A stretch of DNA of 64,000 bases, taken from positions 186,001 to 250,000 of the forward strand of contig QNQO01000681.1 of NCBI GenBank assembly GCA_003290165.1, written 5' to 3'. The translations under genes were made by a program, and so were the position numbers. Source of the DNA: Berberis thunbergii (taxonomy: Eukaryota; Streptophyta; Magnoliopsida; Ranunculales; Berberidaceae). The notes below the pieces were generated by a model. The model searched no databases, had not been told where the DNA came from, and saw only the letters and a program-made list of their open reading frames with translations. Position 1 is the stretch's first letter; each line of letters starts with the position of its first letter. Shown here piece by piece: positions 10,571 to 20,861 of the stretch.

Positions 10571-11312
10571 TTTGAGTTATCGAATTCTTTATATGTTGAA
10601 GATATTCGGTTTTGGTTTGAGGGTCATCAATTTTATCTACAAAATCTAACAGTATTTGTGACTGTTTAGATTGAGATAACATATTGATTTTGGGCTTAGA
10701 AAGATGGCATAAACATGCACCAGGAATGCAATCACAAGATCGCTCAGAAGAGGACGAAGAGTCAGATGAATAGTTTAGATTACCCATCTGTAACTCGGGC
10801 TCAGAGGACTCTGAGTTTGAATCAATCAGACAATTGAGAAACATATGTTTCATTTGCTTGGGGATATCAAGGGCTTGAATATTTTGGGCCGTTCTGCACT
10901 GTTTTGCATAATGGCCTGGTTGACCACACTTAAAGCAAACGGGCTTTGAAGTGGATCCTTTCTTGAAGGGCTTGGGCTTATGAGTCCCATGCTTCTTGGG
11001 CTTGCTATAGTACTGTTCTAAGTTCTTAGCAGGCTTTGGGCCGTAGGGCTTTTTCTTCTTGAATTGTCGGGCCGGATGGGACCGATATTTTTGTTTGGAA
11101 GAAAGATGGGTTGGATATCTGAAATCATCAAACCCATACTGTTGACAGAAGTCACCTAATTCTTTAGGCCCATAAATATGATGTTTCTTTAATTTTAAAT
11201 CATTACAAATTTGTAATGCACATTTATTAATAAATGCAATTAAATCACCAAAGGTAAGAAGTTCATACCGAATGTCTCCACCATGTTGTTCCTGGAGTTT
11301 AAGGCAATGGGT
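10524..11312 (-). pseudogene. Endogenous caulimovirid: coat protein C-terminal part with CCHC zinc knuckle
   Basis: An open minus-strand frame runs from just after a stop at 11315-11313 down to 10524. It contains a coat-protein core motif (YELLTFGDLIAFINKCALQI), a very lysine-rich stretch (FKKKKPYGPKPAKNLEQYY), a CCHC knuckle (VCFKCGQPGHYAKQC, near 10940-10895) and a serine/acid-rich tail (NYSSDSSSSSERSCDC). These mark a caulimovirid coat protein. The last 15 or so codons, below 10571, are not viral coat protein but the intergenic region read backwards across the inversion breakpoint. The N-terminal part is missing here and lies at 3125-3712. Similarity stops close to 11312, the second end of the insertion. 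Confidence 0.82.
10571..10616 (-). repeat. 46-bp inverted duplication, right copy
   Basis: This is the reverse complement of 6080-6125, without a mismatch. On the minus strand it is the end of the coat-protein fragment, so the natural continuation of that gene is now at 6126 on the other strand. Confidence 0.9.
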
Positions 11313-11315
11313 TTA

Positions 11316-12174
11316 CGGCATTGATCCCCATAAAAGAGAAGAGATGAATACATTAAGGGTTCCCTCCCATCAAGGAATGAAAAAACATTCTTGTTTAAAA
11401 GTTTTACAGGTGGATGGAATACTGGCCATGGTCAACAACTGTGCAAGCAGCGAAGAAATAATAATGACAAATGCAATGACTCTCTTTCTCCATTAATTCC
11501 TCCTGACTATCTATGGTGAAAGGTTTTTCTTTGAAAGTTAGAAAGGTTGTTCCATCAAGTTGGAGGCTTATTAATGGAGTGACTGGGAATAAGGAGGTCG
11601 GGGCTAAGAGAAGGAATCATAAACTTGCTGAGGAATCATACATGAGAGCATTCGTATTATCAGTTCCCATATGCAAATATGGAAATATGATATTGTTAGA
11701 AATAAAATATGGGTTTCAACTTGTTTACATAATATATACAACCTTGAAGGGATAGTTGAAAATGTGGAGAAGATTTAATGCATATCACTACAGACTTATG
11801 ACAGAGTTCCGGTAAGGAACGACCAAAATAAAAATGGATACAAAGAAAGGACTATTGAATTAAATTCATATGCTCCTTTTAATGAGATCAAACTGGATGT
11901 GAGTGACGTTGCAGATACATATGCTACTGCTACGTTTGCTTAAAACTTTTTTTTAAATAAAATAAAATAAAAAGTGGGAGGAAGGGAAGTACAAAGATTA
12001 AATATGTGATTGAAGTAGACTGCCGCGCTCAAAAGCTAGTTTAAAAATAATCGATAATGCATAGTTTTGTCAAATCGGTTTAATTGAATTTCAATTCAAT
12101 TCAGTTTGAATTTAGATTAAACCAAATGATAGGGTTGAGTTTGCAGTTTCATGTTGAAATCGAACCATAAACAA
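11316..12174. other. Unassigned DNA between the viral insertion and the Pack-MULE
   Basis: No recognisable gene, LTR or terminal inverted repeat. Short open frames exist (for example 11513-11755 plus) but have no known domain and no coding-like context. The part nearest 11316 could still be decayed viral coat-protein sequence. Confidence 0.4.
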
Positions 12175-12183
12175 CCATAACAC

Positions 12184-13127
12184 GGATCGAGGGGGGCTCG
12201 TACGCACAAAGCGCAGGACCCCCTCATGTGCACAAATTCAAGCCATTGGATTAAAGTAAATGGCATCTAATGGTTTTTACACATCACCCCTCTCTCTCAT
12301 TAAATCACACATCACACTCACCTCTCTCTCTCATTTTAGTTGCACAAACTAATCTCACAACAACACAGTCTGTCTCTCCTCTTAGTTCACCCAAAACAGA
12401 GCACTTGAAAATGGAGGTCCTAATTCCCTCACCTTGCACTTCTCCCTACATCAGCTCACCTCGCAGTCCGACACATTTCGGAGGAGGTAAAGATCATCAT
12501 CATTTTACTACAGCAGCGCTCCTTCCAGCCCTTCTCGTGTCGCCGATTTCTATCGCAGCTTCAACAATTTCTCGTTCAACAATAGAAACCATGATCAAGC
12601 TCAAGATCAAGATGGAAACACCCATCATCGTGATGATGATGATAAAGAAGAAGAAGATGATGATGATGATGATTTTGCTTTCAACTTCAGTGGGCAAGTC
12701 AGTAAAACTTCTTTGAGTGCAGACGAGCTGTTTGATGGCGGAAAGATCTGACCTATACAACTTGATAACAATAATAGAGGAGCTGAAGAAGAAGCAAGAA
12801 TTCGAAGACCCAGATCGCCAAATGAGTCCCCGAGAGAGGGGAGATAACAATAATAGATCTCTCTCCCAAATTTTGCTTTATATTTCAAGTTAGATTCCAC
12901 AAAATTTTCCTTCTTCATGTGAACTCCATATTTCTAATATCTCCATATTGCTAAAGTACCAGAAGACTTAGAAGTGAGAGAGAGATAGAGAGTTGAGTGT
13001 GATGTGTGATTTAATGAGAGAGGGGTGATGTGTGAGAGCCGTTAGATACCATTTACTTTAATCCAATGGCTTGAATTTGTGCACATGAGGGGGTCTTGCG
13101 CTTTGTGCGCATGAGCCCCCTCGATCC
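12184..13127. mobile_element. Pack-MULE: non-autonomous Mutator-like element carrying a DUF1645 gene fragment
   Basis: Terminal inverted repeats of about 150 bp (12184-12336 and 12973-13127) begin GGATCGAGGGGGGCTC and are nearly complementary. They are flanked by a perfect 9-bp target duplication CCATAACAC at 12175-12183 and 13128-13136, diagnostic of Mutator-like transposition. No transposase lies inside. The 640-bp interior is derived from a host gene (see 12411-12750). The good TIR match and perfect duplication suggest a fairly recent insertion. Confidence 0.9.
12411..12750 (+). pseudogene. Captured fragment of a DUF1645 family gene
   Basis: It begins MEVLIPSPCTSPYISSPRSP, the characteristic serine/proline-rich N-terminus of plant DUF1645 proteins. 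The frame shifts near 12514 and then reads [15 protein letters not shown], an acidic GAT-repeat tract, and [20 protein letters not shown] followed by FDGGKI and a stop. That block is the family signature. Only the N-terminal third of a normal protein is present. Family members are small nuclear or cytosolic plant proteins of uncertain biochemical role, some linked to stress responses and grain size in rice. The one-base frameshift means no intact DUF1645 peptide is encoded. Confidence 0.72.
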
Positions 13128-13136
13128 CCATAACAC

Positions 13137-13754
13137 CACTTCATTTACCACGTTTAGGGGTATAGTCATCGGATAATGGGGGACAAGCCTATTTATTACT
13201 TCTTCTTTTTTGTGGTATTAGGACAACATGCATATTTAGTTTTACATAGGGCTAAATTTTAGGTGCCTTAAGGCGGTTTTGAAAAGGTGGTAGCCTTTAC
13301 ATAAAGATTTTAAAACATTAGAAAACTTATTGACATTTAACACAACATTATATACACGAAACATAAAAATTTACGTGGAGAAAACAAATTAATACTTTGC
13401 AGTAATAAACCTATTTAAATGAATCAAGAAAATGTAGAACAAGGGTCGACATCCTATGCCTTATTTGTTCTCAACCCTTAAGTTACTTTATATCTAATAG
13501 GTGGATTTTTTGAATTGGAAACACATTCTCGAACTTGAGTTATGTGGTTATCCTCTTCCTTGTTCCCACCTTGGAAGAGATTTACTTGTCTATTTGGAAT
13601 ATCAAGTGTTCTATTTGGGGATTCCTTCAATATGTGGGAAGACCCGTCATCCGAATATTTGATTCCATAACAGACCTTATTATTTAGGAAGAAGAATGAC
13701 AAAAGGAATGGGATCAACCTACTATTGAAATGTTTTCCCTCATCAGATAGCTAT
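13137..13754. other. Unassigned AT-rich DNA
   Basis: No supported gene or repeat boundary. It could be decayed LINE sequence leading into the ORF2 tail that starts near 13755. Confidence 0.35.
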
Positions 13755-14585
13755 GGCTATTTTGGACACTCCCATTAGACATTCGAATGAACAAGATGAG
13801 CTTATTTGAAAACATGAAACCAAATGAGTATTCACTGTGAAATCGGCCTATTGATCTTTCAAGAGTGAGACGACGGTTTTATCTAATGCATCTTCATCCA
13901 GATGAGATAGGAGATTGCTCCAAGGTATTTGGAAACTCAAGATTCTTCATCGAGTTCAACTTTTTCTCTGAAAATTTTATAAAGGACTGCTTCCTGTGGG
14001 GGAGGTCCTTAGACAACATCATATAGCAATGAGTGATGAATGCCCACTTTGTAACACAGAAAAGGAAACGTCAAGGCATGTTCTTTTTCAGTGTCTTCTT
14101 GCGTCCAAGTGTGGGGTATGTCTAACATACCTGTTAGATGAGATAGAGTGGATTTTTCTCATGAAAAATATTTTCTAGAGTTCTTGTGGTACATGTACAC
14201 AAGCGGGTATGAAAGGAGCAAGGCATGGTTAGAGTAGTTGCAGTCCAAGATCATATTTGGCAGGCTAGAAATAGTCTAGTCTTTGAATACAAAAAAAATT
14301 CAGAGTACGGATGATAGCAAGACTTACAGATAGTTCAATTATATTGTAGCAGGATTCAAGTAATATGGAACAACAACAATCAAATTCCAATGATATCAGA
14401 ATTGACACACCACAAGGAAACAAAAATACAAATAATTTTTCTATCTCAACAATCTTTGAGCATGCAAAGATATTAGCAGATCATGAATTTATCATGTTGG
14501 TCACTAACGTTGTTTTCCACGGGAACAAATATGATGGTTGTTTTGCTTTCTAAGCGACTGATGCAGACGGTAAGATAATAGAGAT
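13755..14585 (+). pseudogene. LINE (L1-type) ORF2 tail, first part: zinc-binding RT region and start of RNase H
   Basis: Broken plus-strand frames show DELIWKHETKWVFTVKSAY, then WKLKI..RVQLFL..., then LPVGEVLRQHHIAMSDECPL and CNTEKETSRHVLFQC. This is the zf-RVT domain at the end of plant LINE ORF2 proteins. Near 14545-14577 the frame approaches the RNase H-like RVT_3 domain (ATDADGKIIEIR). It is cut at 14586 by an hAT element and resumes at 19115. Confidence 0.75.
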
Positions 14586-14629
14586 TAGGGGTGGGCATTT
14601 ATGACCGAAAACCCGAACCGAACCGACAA

Positions 14630-17457
14630 TGTAGCAACCCGTAATTTTTGTACTTACTGAATTTTTATATTTTTGTGTGATTGTCTTCATTAAGTTATGG
14701 GCATACGTATGAGCTATTTGCTTGTCCATGTGATGTGTAGTTTGTTTATTTAAGAATTAATTTTCTACTTACCTTTCTCTACCGAATCTCAGGACGAGAT
14801 TCTTTTGAGTTGTATATATTTTAATACCCCCCTAATTAAATAAATATAAAAATTTCTTATTTATTAATTGGGACATATATGGTAATCTCATTTATTGGGA
14901 AAAAGATTTGTTTTGTTTGCCATGGCTAAATTGAATAAGGTGTTTGTATTTAGCCAAAATTTTGTAAACCCTAATGTTGATGGGTTGCTACTAAATTGTA
15001 TTTGGGCTTTCATAAACTAATGGTTAGGGTATTGGTTAGAGGGAAATAAAGGTTAAAAAAATAAGAGATGAGTAATGGTTGTGTTTAGCCAAATAAACCC
15101 CAATTAAAAAACTCATTTAAGCCCTAGCCTCCTTTTTCTCTCTGGATACACACAGAAGAAAAAAAAACTTACGTTGAAAAAGGTGGGAGGTGCTGAAGGA
15201 AGAAATTTGCTCAAATCTTGGGATTCTTGCAAAAACAGGTGAGTAAAACTCTATCCCTAGACATTTTGATTTTATTTGCATCTTTAATGGAAAAAAAAAT
15301 CGATTTGACATTGTTGGTTTGATTTATATCTTTAATGAAAAATCGATTTGAAATTTTGGTTTGATTTAAACCTTAAGTGGAAAAAAAACAAAAAACAAAA
15401 AACAAAACGAATTGACATCACTGTTCATGTTGCGGTTTTACTATTACTGTTCCCGTTCCTATTACAGTTCTTGTTTCTATTACTGTTATTGTTCCTATTA
15501 TTGTTACTATTACTGTTTCTGTTCCCTGTTCCTGTTCTTATTACTATTCTTGTTCATATTACTGTTACTATTATTGTTCCTGTTTGATGTCACTGTTCAT
15601 TGTTCCGGTTTTACATCTTTGTTTTTGTTCCTGTTCCGATTTTACATCATTGTTTCTATTCCTGTTCCTGTTTGACATCACTGTTCACTGTTCCGGTTTT
15701 ACATCAATGTTTCAGATCATGTTCACATATCTACTACTTTTTACTTGATTAAAATCAGTCACAGTAGTTGTAAGCATGGAATAGGATTACATCCAGTAAG
15801 ATGGGATGATACCCAAGATTTTGCTAGTGCATCATCCTAACACGTGTCATGTGACTAAACGTGGAATCTGGAACCCATTGATAATCTCATTAGAACGCCG
15901 ATACGTAATCTGATTGTCCCTCTAAAACACCAATTTTTCCTTGGAATTTTGACATGTCATCTTGAGTATGGCTTTGCTTGAGTGTGAGTGAGGTTGGATT
16001 GTGTTCGGCAATGCTGGGATCAATGGATGAGCTCCACCCCAAAGGGAAGATGTGAGAACTAGTTCCATTTGCTGTGTGTTAGGTGGTTTTAGCTACTTGG
16101 TTATTCTGAGTGTGCTAGATTTCACCACGATAAATAAACTTGGGTATTAGTAGTGTTATGCAAGTTAGTATTTGTAATTTTACATTATGGCTTGAAATAC
16201 GTGGTTAGTATCTGATCAGATGATAAACTTGTATTTGACTGATATGCAAATTGTTTTGCTAAGGATTATCCTTATATTGAATGAGTTTGATCCCTGTTGT
16301 GTTATAGAAATGTATTTATGAAATATTATTTGTTCCCCAAGAGAATGGTGGATACTGTGGTTGATTTATTTACGGTTGACAAAGCTTCACCATAAAAAAG
16401 TTTTGAGGATTTATTTATTTTTATGCTCTTTTCCACAACTTCGAAGAAAAAAATGTGAAAAGAAAAGAAATTGTTTTGTATACAGACTTGCTTGTATACG
16501 TGTGATATTATTATGGGTATGCAGACTTGCTTGCATATCGGTGCACTATTCCAAGTGCGTTCGGTTGTACGTGTAGATTTAGGAAATGCTTGCCTAGATC
16601 GAACTTCAGGTGAGATGACATGTTCCTCAATGTGGCACCCCACTTGGAACATGTACGCTCCGAGTGATTTCGAAGGCAAGGAGGCACACTTGGATGAGGT
16701 GTGTTTGGCACAAGGAGGATAGTGCGATTGTAGAAAAGAAGCGAGATTTTTTTTTTGTATATGTGCATGATTACCTTAAAGGAAGAAACTAAATGCTCAT
16801 TCAATCAGAACTACATGTCTTCCTAAAGGTAAAAAATGTGTTTTGTTAATATTTCAATAACAGTCTAATATGATTATGATTTGTATTGTTGTTGCATTTA
16901 TGAGGATTGATAACTCATAAATTTTATTTGTTTGTTTCTAACCGTTTTGTGCATGATGGTAAGTCTACTAACAATTTCTGCAGGTCAAACTTGCCATAGT
17001 CAACTTCTATAGCGTAAGTATTAGTAAATGCATATTATTTATTAGGATGATGACACATTTGCCTCATTGAGGAACTACCTATTGGTGTGATGTTGTTGTT
17101 TGTGTTTAGTTTGATGTTTATCACGCGCGATTTTATTGATTTTTTGGATGAAGATTTCTCACACCAGCTTATTGCTGACCCAAGTGAGTTTGGTACATTC
17201 CTTTTGGAATGTAGCCGATTAGCATTTCACGTTTAGAGACTTTTGAGCAACGTTACTGGAGTTTCGTTAGTGGAGCTAGCAACGTCAGAGTCTCTCTGTG
17301 TTAGAGTTTTATTTGTTTCAGTAATTTGATAATGTTTAGTTGTTGCTGCTATTTATTTATGTTGTTATTGAATTTTCACGTTCCGAGTTTTGGGGGAAAC
17401 AGATAATCCTACATGGATTTTAGGATTTTTGTTTTCTTCGAAAATCGGGGCGTGACA
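14630..17457. mobile_element. Solo LTR, 2.8 kb, family S (copy A)
   Basis: Begins TGTAGCAACCCG and ends GGGGCGTGACA, a TG...CA structure, and is flanked by the perfect 5-bp duplication GACAA (14625-14629, 17458-17462). No pol or gag is found inside, and a second solo copy lies at 44483-47506 with a different duplication (TTTCA). Blocks at 16280-17000 match 46340-47050 closely. A TGTTCC/TATTAC-rich low-complexity tract covers about 15420-15715. CAG/GTGAGT at about 15236-15243 and TTTCTGCAG/GTC near 16974-16985 look like splice donor and acceptor sites. The LTR is long, as in some plant Ty3/gypsy lineages, but the lineage cannot be named. Confidence 0.78.
15420..15715 (+). repeat. Low-complexity TGTTCC/TATTAC tract inside the solo LTR
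   Basis: An imperfect tandem of hexamer-like units (TGTTCC, TATTAC, TGTTCA) with longer repeats containing GACATCACTGTTC. Open frames here (for example 15348-15587) are low-complexity artefacts and are not annotated as genes. Confidence 0.7.
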
Positions 17458-18006
17458 GACAACCGGACCGATCGGGTTGGTTCGGATCGGTTTTAATTAA
17501 TTAAAAAAATTTGGTTGTAAAAGCCCGACTCTGCCCGAAGTTTCTAGTCCGGACTTCGATTTCCATTTCTGAAGCCCATCGGGTAACCGGCCTGGCCCGA
17601 CTCCTCGACTCCCTGTGCAACACTGCGAAGTTTCCGTTTCTTTTTGTTTCTGAAGTATTTTCCTCTTCCTGCGAAGTTTTATCCTCTTCCATTTTTGAAG
17701 TCTTCTTCCATTGCTGAAGTCCTCTTCCATTTCTGAAGTCTTCTTTTCTTCCTGCTTCTCCATTTCTGAAGTCTTATCCTCTTCCTGCTCTTTTTTTTTC
17801 TTCTTCTTTGCAAACAAAAACCAAGATTGGTGACCTGGAGATCTAGTCAATAACTAGTCAGAGAGACCTGGAGATCGAGCGAAGACGTCAGGTTGGTGAC
17901 CGAAGATTTCAAGAAACTTTTATTTGAGCGTTTCAAACCGAGTCTTGGCTTCAGCGAGTTGAGGACCTTCACCGTAGACTGGTTCGAGTGTGGAGAAGAC
18001 CGGGAT

Positions 18007-18114
18007 CAATTTCAGGTTGTGATAGAAGCAGTTGATAAGCCCCGAATATCAATTATAAAGGACTTACTAATTTGGTCACCGAGTAAGCAAATCTTCGTGT
18101 TTCGCCATCGACAC
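18007..18114 (+). repeat. Duplicate copy of IMPL1-like exon 2 with intron borders
   Basis: This 108-bp block is nearly identical to 18550-18658: the end of an intron (ATTTCAG), the exon (GTTGTGATAGAAGCAG...), and the following donor and intron start (GTAAGCAAATCTTCGTG). It lies about 545 bp upstream of the main copy in the same orientation, so the captured gene was rearranged during or after capture. Confidence 0.75.
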
Positions 18115-18124
18115 AAGATACCAT

Positions 18125-18630
18125 TTGAAAGAAGTAAGTAGCTCCTCTCCAAATCCAAATCCAAATGGCTGCCAATTCTCTCATTTTTTTTCCTCTTCTA
18201 CATCACTCATTAAACCTCATACATTTCCCAAATCAAAGCTTCTTCCTCCACAAACACCCCATCTTCTCTCATCCAATATCAACAAGTTTGTGAGCTTGAA
18301 ACATAGTGGTCAAGATGGAATGTGGAAGAGGCGATTATGCAGCAATAAAACAATCAAATCACCTCAAATCCAAAACACTTATAGCAAAGTTGGTGCGGAT
18401 TCCTCTAGACCCGTTCCTGCAGATGAGCTCCTTAGAGTCGCCCAGCTTGCCGCAACCACTGGTGCACAGGTTTGCTTCCCCATAATCTTCTTAATCAATC
18501 AATTTTAGCTGCAATACACCCTAGTTATCGATTTTTTTTCTTTTTTTTACAATCAATTTCAGGTTGTGATGGAAGCAGTTGATAAGCCCCTGAATATCAA
18601 TTATAAAGGACTTACTGATTTGGTCACCGA
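18125..18630 (+). pseudogene. Captured fragment of a plastid inositol-monophosphatase-like gene (IMPL1-like)
   Basis: Exon 1 (to 18469) encodes a chloroplast-transit-like N-terminus rich in Ser/Pro, then PADELLRVAQLAATTGAQ. A short intron (18470-18562, GT...AG) follows. Exon 2 (18563-18630) reads VVMEAVDKPLNINYKGLTDL then VTE, followed by a GTAAGC donor. Together they match the N-terminal region of plant IMPL1, a plastid-targeted member of the inositol monophosphatase family. All catalytic motifs (DxxD, WxxDPLDGT) are absent because the fragment stops first. The intron is retained, so capture was at DNA level. The start ATGGCTGCC near 18164 is in another frame than the exon body, which implies a frameshift near 18180-18190. 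Confidence 0.72.
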
Positions 18631-19114
18631 GTAAGCAAATCTTCGTGCTTCGCCATCGAAATTGGATTTTGTGATGAACAAATTGGGTTTACAGATAACG
18701 CAAAATTTGAGTTTGAACTTGAGTAGGGAGTTTTTAATAATTTGCTTCGATCTCGAACCCCATAGCTTTTGTTGATTAAGTTGAAGGGTTTGTGAGGAAA
18801 ATTTGAGAGATGGGTTTGGATCTAATTGTGCAAAGAGAGATGGGGTCGATTCAATTTGTGCAAAGAGAAGAGAAATGGAGGGGAATTGGGTCTTATCTGT
18901 TCTAATCCGAGGTATGAAAAAAAAAATTGAGACACAGAAATTGGTTCTTTGGACCGAGACCGACCCGAGATCGGCCCGAAATTCGGTTAACTGAGCCTCG
19001 GTTATCCGGCCCAACTTGGTCTGGTCTAGGGCCTCATAATTACGGGCTTAAAAAAATCGGGCCGATTTTCGGTTTTTAATTTTCGGGCCGGTTACCCGGA
19101 CCTACCCAGCCCTA

Positions 19115-19400
19115 ATAGGGATTAATAAATGATGGTGCAGAAAAGACATGACAATAAGTTCTGAAGCTGAATTGGATGTGGTTAAACTAGCAAGTGAATG
19201 AGCAATGGCGAAAGGGTACAAGAAGGTAGTAGTGATAACTAATAGCAAAGACATTGTGGAAGCGATCAATGGTAGAAGCAAATATTTATCATGGAAACAG
19301 AAAGTTACTTGGCAGCATCGTTGGAACGCAAGCTAGTATATTTTGAATGTTTCAAAGCACACATTAGAAGAAATATGAACATAACAACTCATCGACTGGC
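19115..19400 (+). pseudogene. LINE ORF2 tail, second part: RNase H (RVT_3) domain
   Basis: After the hAT the reading resumes as SEAELDVVKLASE (stop) AMAKGYKKVVVITNSKDIV and EAINGRSKYLSWKQK. This is the RNase H-like RVT_3 region with the tDSk-type acidic motif. A later frame, HIRRNMNITTHRLAASFYAS, corresponds to the domain end (usually N..AD.LA). Stops and frameshifts are present. An AGT/AAT trinucleotide run covers 19411-19450. Confidence 0.7.
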
Positions 19401-19514
19401 TGCATCATTCTATGCTAGTAGTAGTAGTAGTAATAGTAATAATGATGATTTAAATACAGGATATACTTTGAACCTGAATGATTTTTCTTTTTAATGTAAT
19501 TTTGATCTCGTTGA

Positions 19515-19760
19515 TAAAAAAAGTGTTCTAAGACTCCAGACCCTGATGGCCTTACTTCTAAAATTTTCAAAAAGGGATGGGCCTTAGTTGTGATAGTGTA
19601 CAAATCAAATATTTACTAATAATTATACTAATTTAGCTAATACTCACATTATTCTCATTCCTAATGGTAGCCGCCCTGCTTCTGTTAAACAATTTTGGCA
19701 TAATGGTTTGATCAATGTTGTAGTAAAAGTTATTTTGAAACAATTAAGTTTATGGTTTCT
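19515..19760 (+). pseudogene. LINE reverse transcriptase N-terminal fragment
   Basis: Short frames read TPDPDGLTSKIFKKGWALVV and then IILIPNGSRPASVKQFWHNG. These match the KxPGPDGF...FFKxxW and LIPK...P.....RPI blocks at the start of plant LINE RT domains. Heavily decayed. It may belong to a different LINE copy from the RNase H at 19115-19400, because the order is reversed. Confidence 0.65.
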
Positions 19761-19764
19761 TTCT

Positions 19765-19945
19765 TGTCACAGAAGTTAGGTTAGTTATAAATGAGTATAG
19801 GTTGCTCATTGTGTAAAAGATTATTGATGAAAACAATTTATTTGTTTATTTGTCTATCAGTCGTCGTCAATTTATGTTTTATTTTTAATTTTCCTTTATT
19901 TGCAAGTTTAATTTTACCACATGGTATACGAGTCGAACGGTTCTA
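19765..19945 (+). repeat. Dispersed repeat shared with 23640-23760
   Basis: The segment TTTCTTGTCA(C/T)AGAAGTTAG followed by TTAGTTATAAA and GATGAAAACAATTTATTTG recurs at 23640-23730 in the same orientation. The copy at 23640 is separated from its TTTGCAAGTTTAATT tail by an extra block with MITE-like ends. Probably pieces of one LTR or dispersed element, not identified. Confidence 0.5.
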
Positions 19946-20861
19946 ATTATTTAAGTTGGTTCACTTTGAAAAAAATATTTTCTCAATAAAAGTTTGAACG
20001 AGAGTTTGTGAAGGGGATGAAATTGATATTCGTAAAATTTATGGCAGACCTGGATCTGATCTTCCACGAGGCCATGGGACATATTCAAACAACACAGTCA
20101 CGCAAGGGCCCACAATCAACACTGTCGATGGTGACAATACATGCCCAACCGCCTCACTACAACCAAAATCGATCGATCGCCAACACCACCTTCCTCGATT
20201 CAACGATCGCAGCTCCAACCCAGTTGCAAGTTGATCAAACCCTCCACCCACCTCTTCAAACAGTGATCGATTTCCCAACATAGATTACTCGCCAACATTA
20301 CTTATCTTTGTAGCCTCCCCACAATTAATCGATTGTTTCATGGTTGATCGTTTCGCGTCCTCACCTGAAACCACCCTTCCGCCTCCATCAATCCGTTGTT
20401 GATTGCCACCCTCCCAATTGTTCACCACTCTCGGAAAATTAGTCGCAACCCCCGAGCGATCGATTGGTCCCTCAGTCCTCCTGGTCAAACACACTATCTC
20501 AATTTCCTCCATCGAAACCCCTTCCCCCTTCCCACCTCAGTACGTTGCAGCTAGCTCCCACACCTCCCCTTGTCGTCACAGTCCCATCGTAACTACCTCT
20601 GGAAACCTAAATCTCTCCACTTGTTTTAGGTCGTGAGGAAGAAAATGAGTTTTTTTATGGGAGGCTATGGGCACCTCAACTGTTTCAGCCTAATACAACT
20701 ATTCACATGGTATAATATTGTCCACTTTGGGCTTAACCATCTTTGCGACTTTAAAATGCATTGTACCAAGGGGATCCAACCTCGCACATATATAACACAT
20801 CTCCTTTCCTCATTCGGGTGATGTGGAACTATAACACCAAGGTAGCATACGAGCCTCTGAG
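19946..20861. other. Unassigned, CCACC/ATCGATCG-rich segment
   Basis: The GC content is somewhat higher than the surroundings, with proline- and serine-rich open frames on both strands (20008-20283 plus, 20403-20636 plus). None has a recognisable domain. They look like decayed untranslated or low-complexity sequence, so no gene is called. Confidence 0.35.

Larger units (their letters stand above)
14586..19114. mobile_element. Pack-hAT: non-autonomous hAT with captured IMPL1-like gene, itself split by a solo LTR
   Basis: The left end TAGGGGTGGGCA (14586-14597) and right end ...CCCAGCCCTA (to 19114) are flanked by ATAGAGAT (14578-14585) and ATAGGGAT (19115-19122), an 8-bp target duplication with one mismatch. 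Subterminal ACCGAACCGAACCG and GGTTCGGATCGG repeats are present at both ends. Without the solo LTR (14630-17462 including one target copy) the element would be about 1.7 kb. It has no transposase. Its interior carries a fragment of a plastid inositol-monophosphatase-like gene. It interrupts a LINE RNase H domain whose reading resumes after 19114. Confidence 0.85.

Noticed and set aside
12500..12918. Minus-strand serine- and isoleucine-rich frames
   Set aside because: Antisense shadow of the GAT-repeat part of the captured DUF1645 fragment.
15348..15675. Open frames rich in Leu/Phe/Tyr resembling membrane proteins
   Set aside because: They arise from the TGTTCC/TATTAC low-complexity tract inside a solo LTR; no start context or homology.
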